NCBI GenBank assembly: GCA_035516965.1
Contig: DATIZR010000116.1
Coordinates: forward strand, 1 to 64,000
Origin: Nitrospirota bacterium
GTDB taxonomy: Bacteria; Nitrospirota; UBA9217
Length of the DNA stretch: 64,000 nucleotides
Direction of reading: 5' to 3'
Positions 60,145 through 64,000 of the stretch are shown one piece after another. The notes below the pieces were generated by a model. The model did not search any database and was not told the origin of the DNA. It saw only the letters and a program-made list of their open reading frames with translations. Position numbers and translations under genes: made by a program. Positions within the stretch are counted from its first letter, which is position 1. The number at the start of each line of letters is the position of its first letter.

Positions 60145-60915
60145 TCAAAGCGAGAATATTTCAGAAACCTCGTACCGGTCTGCCGTGTAGAGGGTCACGC
60201 CGCCGGAAAGCACGCTTCGGTGCGTCCTGAGCGCCACATCGGGATGGTTGTTCTGCTCGGAGAGATGGGAGAGGCAGGCCCACTTCAGCCTCTTTGCTTC
60301 TGAGGCGCGGCGCAGGAGCTCCGCTGCCTCGAGGTTCGAGAGATGGCCCCCGGGACCCTTGATCCTCTGCTTCAGATACGCGGGGTAGGGCCCCGCTGCC
60401 AGCATGTCGGGATCATAGTTGCTCTCGAGAAAGACGGCGTCAAGAGAGGCGACCACGGAAATGAGGTCTCTGAACACATGTCCCAGGTCGGTCATGATGC
60501 CGAGCCGTTTTCCCTCCGCCTCGACGATGAACGCGCAGCCGTCAGCGCCGTCGTGCGGGGTAGGAACCGACTGCACCAGCACGTCGCCAAACCTGATCTT
60601 GTCGCTCGAACGGAAATGCCGCACGTCCTTCAGGCTCCCGAGCGTGCACCGCGACGACGCCGCGGCGAGCGTGGCCGGCGTCACGTAAATGGGAAGGCCA
60701 AACTTGCGGTGGAAGACGCCGGCATGGCGGATGTGGTCTCCGTGGTCATGGGAAATGATCACCGCGTCGACGGCGCGGATGTCGCGTCCGTGCACGGCAA
60801 GACGGTCGGCGGCCTGCACGCCGCTGATTCCGGCGTCGAAGAGAAGGCGCGCCTCCCGCGTTTCGACATAAATGCAGTTGCCGCTGCTCCCCGACTGTAG
60901 CGAAATGGCGATCAT
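60145..60915 (-). CDS. MBL-fold metallohydrolase (YycJ/WalJ-like)
   Basis: The 256-residue enzyme starts MIAISLQSGSSGNCIYVET, followed by LLFDAGIS and the metal motif ISHDHGDHIRHAG. PTPHDGADGCAFIVE, IMTDLGHVFRDLI and LESNYDPDMLAAGPYP carry further metal ligands, and SHLSEQNNHPD is a late conserved segment. These match the YycJ family, phosphodiesterase-type MBL proteins linked to DNA repair or cell-wall stress in Firmicutes. Function in this organism is not known. The ATG at 60915 fits the family start; upstream in-frame codons look non-coding. Confidence 0.88.
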   Translation of the reverse strand: MIAISLQSGSSGNCIYVETREARLLFDAGISGVQAADRLAVHGRDIRAVDAVIISHDHGDHIRHAGVFHRKFGLPIYVTPATLAAASSRCTLGSLKDVRHFRSSDKIRFGDVLVQSVPTPHDGADGCAFIVEAEGKRLGIMTDLGHVFRDLISVVASLDAVFLESNYDPDMLAAGPYPAYLKQRIKGPGGHLSNLEAAELLRRASEAKRLKWACLSHLSEQNNHPDVALRTHRSVLSGGVTLYTADRYEVSEIFSL

Positions 60916-61201
60916 GACCGGCTTCACTGTAACAGTGATTCGACTTCTTGTCAACCAGGATAAGGTGAATCGGTCAGACAGCATGGCATCCGGGGCTCGA
61001 AGCCTCTGTTATCACCTTTGCAACCCCCGTGGTTTCATGCCTGCCTAGGAACTTTTCGCGGAATTGTGACCCGGCGGATGTGATCGGCCTGCTGAATATT
61101 CAAGGGTCATGGATCATGATGCAGCGAGCTGCAAGAAGAATTTCTTTTTCTGAAGGGATATAAAATTTGGGGCATCACATCATATAAATTCAGCATAGAT
61201 A

Positions 61202-61238
61202 TTGTCCGATATTGACTTGACACCGTCCGATTCCGGAC
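61202..61238 (+). promoter_or_regulatory. Candidate activator site: GTCCG repeats upstream of the sigma-54-like promoter
   Basis: GTCCGAT at 61204-61210 and again at 61225-61231, plus the inverted repeat GTCCG-ATTC-CGGAC (61225-61238). They lie 50-90 bases upstream of the -24 element, a position suited to an enhancer-binding protein. Confidence 0.4.
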
Positions 61239-61290
61239 AGAATAGTTGCTGAGTATTTTGCAATCTGCTGTAAATGCACCCATTTTTTTA

Positions 61291-61306
61291 TGGCATTTTA
61301 TTTGCT
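61291..61306 (+). promoter_or_regulatory. Sigma-54-type promoter of the first two-CW gene
   Basis: TGGCATT-TTAT-TTGCT matches the -24/-12 consensus TGGCACG-N4-TTGCW with two mismatches and exact spacing. The predicted start is about 30 bases before the ATG at 61349. Confidence 0.6.
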
Positions 61307-61348
61307 CATCATCGTACATGCATTGAGCAGGAAAGGTGGGGTGAAGCC

Positions 61349-61795
61349 ATGAGTGTTTTGATCGAGAGGAAAGTGCCATCCATTACCAACAAGGCCAAGC
61401 TGAACTGCTGGGAGTATAAAAAATGCGGACGCCAGCCCGGCGGTCACAAGGCAAGCGAACTGGGCATCTGCCCTGCCACGATCGATCATGGGCTTGATGG
61501 CACCCACGGGGGAAAGAACGCGGGACGTGCCTGCTGGGTGGTCGCCGGATCGCTGTGCGGTGGAAAAATCCAGGGTACCTACGCGAGAAAACTGCTGAAC
61601 TGCTGGCGCTGTGAGTTCATGATCGCGGTGAAGCTGGAGGAGGATGACATGCCGTTCGGTTTTTCCCATACCCGTCTCGGCATGGTGCGGTCTCTCGAGA
61701 AGCAGAGAGCGGAAGGTTCGGAGCCGAAGGAGCAGCCCGTACCCGGGGAGATGCCGGGTCTCCGCCATCCGCACCGGGAGGGCGGACCGGCATGA
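61349..61795 (+). CDS. Two-CW domain protein 1
   Basis: The 148-residue protein contains the two-CW domain: LNCWEYKKCGRQPGG at about 23-37, GICPATIDHGLDGTHGGKNAGRACWVVAGSLCGGKIQGTYA, then KLLNCWRCEFM. Paired CW units and the extra cysteines suggest a bound metal or cluster. The C-terminal 45 residues (RLGMVRSLEKQRAEGSEPKEQP) are polar and probably flexible. It has no signal peptide. The domain often occurs alone or attached to signalling modules; its function is not known. AAAGGTGGGGTGA precedes the ATG. A paralogue lies 0.95 kb downstream, beyond trmJ. Confidence 0.82.
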   Translation: MSVLIERKVPSITNKAKLNCWEYKKCGRQPGGHKASELGICPATIDHGLDGTHGGKNAGRACWVVAGSLCGGKIQGTYARKLLNCWRCEFMIAVKLEEDDMPFGFSHTRLGMVRSLEKQRAEGSEPKEQPVPGEMPGLRHPHREGGPA

Positions 61796-61837
61796 TTTTC
61801 TCTTGAGGGCGCGCCTGCCGTTGTTTATAATGAACCC

Positions 61838-62566
61838 ATGCAGGCACCTTCAGCCCTCACGAATGTCAGCATTGTGCTGGTGGATACCAAGACCGCGGAG
61901 AACATCGGCTCCGTTGCACGATGCATGATGAACATGGGCCTTTCCCGACTGGTGCTCGTGAGGCCGCCCCGCGACCGGGACGGCGCCCGGAAGCTCGCAG
62001 CGGGAGCCGGGCAGATACTGGACGCGGCAGCGGAATACTCCTGCCTGCGCGATGCAGTTTCCGGTCTGAACCTGGTAATCGGAGTATCGCGCCACCGGGG
62101 CAAACTGCGCCGGAATGTGCACACGCCCCGCGAAGCAGCCGCCGATGTCCTTCCCCTGCTTTCCGCGAATACCGTTGCACTGGTCTTCGGGAACGAAGTG
62201 AACGGACTGGACCGTGAGGACCTGGCGAACTGCCACGAATTCATCGCGATTCCGTCGTCGGACGCGTTTCCCTCCCTGAATCTGTCCCACGCCGTCATGG
62301 TGGTGGCCTATGAGTTTCTTGTGGCGGCCCAAGGTCCGGTCACCCCGGACAGCGCCGAAGTGGCGGTGCAGGACGAACTCGAGCAGTTCTATGCCCATCT
62401 GGAGGCGACCCTCCGGGAGATCGGGTTTCTCGATGGACGGCATCCGGACCGGATCATGTTCGCGATGAGGCAGCTGTTCGGACGAACGCGTCTCGACTCG
62501 AGGGAGGTCAGCATGCTCCGCGGCATACTCAGGAATGTTGGCCGTACGAGCAACGGAAGCGGTTGA
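61838..62566 (+). CDS. trmJ: tRNA (cytidine/uridine-2'-O-)-methyltransferase, TrmJ type
   Basis: The 242-residue SpoU-family (SPOUT) enzyme shows ENIGSVARCMMNMGL, VFGNEVNGLDREDL and the SAM-binding knot PSLNLSHAVMVVAYE. It should methylate the 2'-hydroxyl of position 32 in tRNA. The C-terminal helical part (EQFYAHLEATLREIGFLD) matches TrmJ/TrMet(Xm32). The ATG at 61838 lies 42 bases after the first two-CW gene, and the two may share a transcript. Confidence 0.9.
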   Translation: MQAPSALTNVSIVLVDTKTAENIGSVARCMMNMGLSRLVLVRPPRDRDGARKLAAGAGQILDAAAEYSCLRDAVSGLNLVIGVSRHRGKLRRNVHTPREAAADVLPLLSANTVALVFGNEVNGLDREDLANCHEFIAIPSSDAFPSLNLSHAVMVVAYEFLVAAQGPVTPDSAEVAVQDELEQFYAHLEATLREIGFLDGRHPDRIMFAMRQLFGRTRLDSREVSMLRGILRNVGRTSNGSG

Positions 62567-62620
62567 AATGGACAAGCCTCAAGCCATGATTATCATATGA
62601 TCTTCATCCAGCATCTCCGA

Positions 62621-62649
62621 TTGACAGCTTTTTTCCGGATCGGTAAAAT
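62621..62649 (+). promoter_or_regulatory. Strong sigma-70 promoter of the second two-CW gene
   Basis: TTGACA, a 17-base spacer and TAAAAT, about 100 bases before the ATG at 62749. The match to consensus is nearly perfect. Confidence 0.75.
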
Positions 62650-62748
62650 ACTTTAGTTCTATTAAAATAAGCATCCACGCAGAGGTTGAAAAGGATCAAA
62701 GCCAGATATATGCAATCATAATCTTACGAACAGGGGGAGTATTGAGAG

Positions 62749-63159
62749 ATGGCCAAGCTGAACGAAGCGGGACACATGGTTCTTGAGAGTGCCGGGAAAA
62801 TGAACTGCTGGGAACACAAAAAGTGCGGACGCCAGCCGGGCGGCAGTAAATCGGCCGAGCTGGGCATCTGTCCGGTCACGATCTATGCCGAGCTCGACGG
62901 CGCCCACGGCGGCAAGAATGCCGGCAGGGCGTGCTGGGCCATTGCGGGGTCGCTCTGCGGCGGCAAGGTCCAGGGGACCTATGCGCAAAAGCTGCACAAC
63001 TGCTGGCGGTGCGATTTCATGAACAGGGTGAAGCAGGAGGAAGAGCCGAACCCGCATGGTTTCTCGGCGACCCGGCTGGGGATGGACAAAGTGATTGAGA
63101 AGCAGAATGCGAAGTCGGCCGTGGCACCTGCCGCCGGCCAGGAGCAAAAGCGTCATTGA
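62749..63159 (+). CDS. Two-CW domain protein 2
   Basis: The 136-residue paralogue of the protein at 61349 has MNCWEHKKCGRQPGG, GICPVTIYAELDGAHGGKNAGRACWAIAGSLCGGKVQGTYA, and KLHNCWRCDFMNRVKQEEE. The core is nearly identical to the first copy; N- and C-termini differ. All cysteines and both CW pairs are kept. It is cytoplasmic by prediction. CAGGGGGAG precedes the ATG by about 10 bases. The separate sigma-70 promoter implies constitutive expression, in contrast to the first copy (inference). Confidence 0.82.
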   Translation: MAKLNEAGHMVLESAGKMNCWEHKKCGRQPGGSKSAELGICPVTIYAELDGAHGGKNAGRACWAIAGSLCGGKVQGTYAQKLHNCWRCDFMNRVKQEEEPNPHGFSATRLGMDKVIEKQNAKSAVAPAAGQEQKRH

Positions 63160-63161
63160 TC

Positions 63162-63188
63162 AGGCCGCAGGGCGGGCCTTTCGCTTTG
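63162..63188 (+). terminator. Probable terminator of the second two-CW gene
   Basis: AGGCC-GCAGGGCG-GGCCT stem followed by TTCGCTTT. A second inverted repeat, AACCACAGC/GCTGTGGTT with a following TTTTCTTTC, lies at 63224-63270 and may be the stronger stop signal. Confidence 0.5.
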
Positions 63189-63223
63189 CGTGAACCAGTG
63201 GTTATTTTTCGAACGGAACAGAG

Positions 63224-63270
63224 AACCACAGCATCAGCAGACGGAATCCTGCGGGCTGTGGTTTTCTTTC
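63224..63270 (+). terminator. Second hairpin with T-run between the two-CW gene and ftsZ
   Basis: AACCACAGC (63224-63232) pairs with GCTGTGGTT (63255-63263), with inner GCAG/CTGC arms, followed by TTTTCTTTC. It lies between convergent genes. Confidence 0.6.
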
Positions 63271-63276
63271 TAAGCC

Positions 63277-64000
63277 CTAATCCGCCTGCCTTCTTAAAAA
63301 CGTGGGCTTGTCCAGGTCCTCGCTGTCGATGCCGAGAGCCTCGTTCTTGAACTCGAAGGCCTCCTGCTGCCGCCGCCTGGGCTTCTCGACGACCTTCATG
63401 TACTCCTTCAGGTTGACCGGCCGCTTCACCCGCTCGCGGATGCCCTCCTCGTCGAATCCGGTGGCGATCACCGTCACCATCACCTCTTCGCTCATAACGG
63501 GATTGATCACCGCACCGAAGATGATGTTCGCTCCCGGGTCCACCTCTTCCTTGATGATCGCCGAGGCTTCGTTCAGTTCGTAGATGCCCATGTCGTTGCC
63601 GCCGGTGATGTTCAGCAGCACGGCGCGGGCGCCCTTGATGGAGCCGTCCTCGAGCAGCGGGCTCGCGATCGCTTTCTGGGCCGCCTCCATCGCCCTGTTC
63701 TCGCCGCGCGCGACGCCGGTCCCCATGACCGCCCTCCCGCGGTTCGCCATCACCGTCTTCACGTCGGCGAAGTCGACGTTCACGTAGCCCGGGATCATGA
63801 CCACGTCGGAGATCCCCTTGACCGCCTGGCCCAGCACGTCATCGGCCAGCCGGAAGGATTCGAGCAGCGTCGTCCGCTTCTCGGCCAGGTTGAGCAGCCG
63901 CTCGTTCGGGATCACGATGAGCGCGTCCACGTTCTTCTTGAGCTCGGCAATGCCTTCATCGGCCTTCTGCATCCGGGCCACGCCTTCGAAGGTGAACGGC
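63277..64000 (-). CDS. ftsZ: Cell division protein FtsZ (5' end cut off by window edge)
   Basis: The visible 240 residues are the C-terminal part of FtsZ. PFTFEGVARMQKADEGI and DALIVIPNERLL come first, followed by the T7-loop region with DVVMIPGYVNVDFADVKTVM. MGTGVARGENRAMEAAQKAI and NITGGNDMGIYELNEA follow. The protein ends in the conserved tail LDKPTFLRRQAD, the peptide that binds FtsA and ZipA-like partners. The GTP-binding half lies beyond base 64000. It is convergent with the second two-CW gene. Confidence 0.97.
   Translation of the reverse strand, partial: PFTFEGVARMQKADEGIAELKKNVDALIVIPNERLLNLAEKRTTLLESFRLADDVLGQAVKGISDVVMIPGYVNVDFADVKTVMANRGRAVMGTGVARGENRAMEAAQKAIASPLLEDGSIKGARAVLLNITGGNDMGIYELNEASAIIKEEVDPGANIIFGAVINPVMSEEVMVTVIATGFDEEGIRERVKRPVNLKEYMKVVEKPRRRQQEAFEFKNEALGIDSEDLDKPTFLRRQAD

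Larger units (their letters stand above)
60916..61348. other. Regulatory intergenic region (433 bases)
   Basis: It carries an AT-rich core (61130-61320), GTCCG-type repeats and a sigma-54-like promoter ahead of the two-CW gene. The left side presumably includes the promoter of the minus-strand hydrolase gene. No coding frame is convincing. Confidence 0.6.

Noticed and set aside
61349-63159. Two-CW proteins as c-type cytochromes
   Set aside because: The cysteines occur as CW and CxxC without CxxCH motifs, and there is no signal peptide.

Overview
This 64 kb window is a dense, GC-rich bacterial chromosome segment. It has no rRNA, tRNA, CRISPR array or recognisable transposase. The gene content fits an anaerobic or microaerophilic Gram-negative of the Desulfobacterota/Nitrospirota kind. 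The clues are a B-type SdhCAB complex, NfnAB, GTP-dependent PEP carboxykinase, a ferredoxin:thioredoxin reductase catalytic subunit, small multihaem c cytochromes, an ATP synthase cluster without the a and c subunits, DUF1059, and two copies of the two-CW domain. The phylum cannot be fixed from the sequence alone.

Layout. 1-4.7 kb (mostly minus strand): GroES-like protein (cut by the edge), DUF1059 protein, dihaem cytochrome, nitroreductase, glutamate dehydrogenase and an ACT-fused malic enzyme. 4.9-10.1 kb (plus): fumarase and succinate dehydrogenase/fumarate reductase SdhC-A-B. 10.3-15.9 kb (plus): branched-chain amino acid transporter LivK-H-M-G-F and a CBS/ACT protein. 16.1-27.0 kb (minus): PolX, a membrane ankyrin protein with a secretin-like tail, a SYLF protein with a damaged 5' end, a lipoprotein hydrolase, an unrecognised kinase-like protein with a repeated motif set, PckG and an exported OB-like protein. 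27.2-33.3 kb (minus): atpF'-F-H-A-G-D-C. 33.5-37.1 kb (minus): NfnA-NfnB and an EAL phosphodiesterase. 37.4-47.9 kb (mostly plus): UvrA, NadB, Slp lipoprotein (minus), a glutaredoxin/FTR pair, a TauE/SafE permease, a YihY/BrkB protein and a catalase remnant. 48.0-54.7 kb: a DUF4382 lipoprotein, small membrane and haem proteins, a B12-binding radical SAM enzyme, a cobalamin riboswitch controlling a small Cys-rich protein, and a second TauE/SafE permease. 54.8-64 kb: a nucleotide cyclase-PilZ protein with a TPR lipoprotein, a hybrid multi-PAS histidine kinase, an MBL hydrolase, two two-CW proteins flanking TrmJ, and the 3' end of ftsZ.

How it works together. The left third is a C4/amino-acid metabolism island. 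Amino acids taken up by Liv can be deaminated by Gdh. Malate, fumarate and succinate are interconverted by malic enzyme, FumC and SdhCAB, and PckG links oxaloacetate to PEP. ATP synthase and NfnAB supply energy and redox coupling. The right third is richer in signalling (EAL, nucleotide cyclase-PilZ, hybrid kinase, a putative sigma-54 promoter) and in small redox or metal-binding proteins.

The most unusual items are: the riboswitch-controlled Cys-rich mini-protein; the 585-residue kinase-like protein in which an N-lobe-like motif set occurs twice; the two-CW pair with contrasting promoter types; a ten-G tract in the leader of a membrane-protein gene; a frameshifted catalase relic; and a SYLF gene whose conserved reading frame has no usable upstream start codon.
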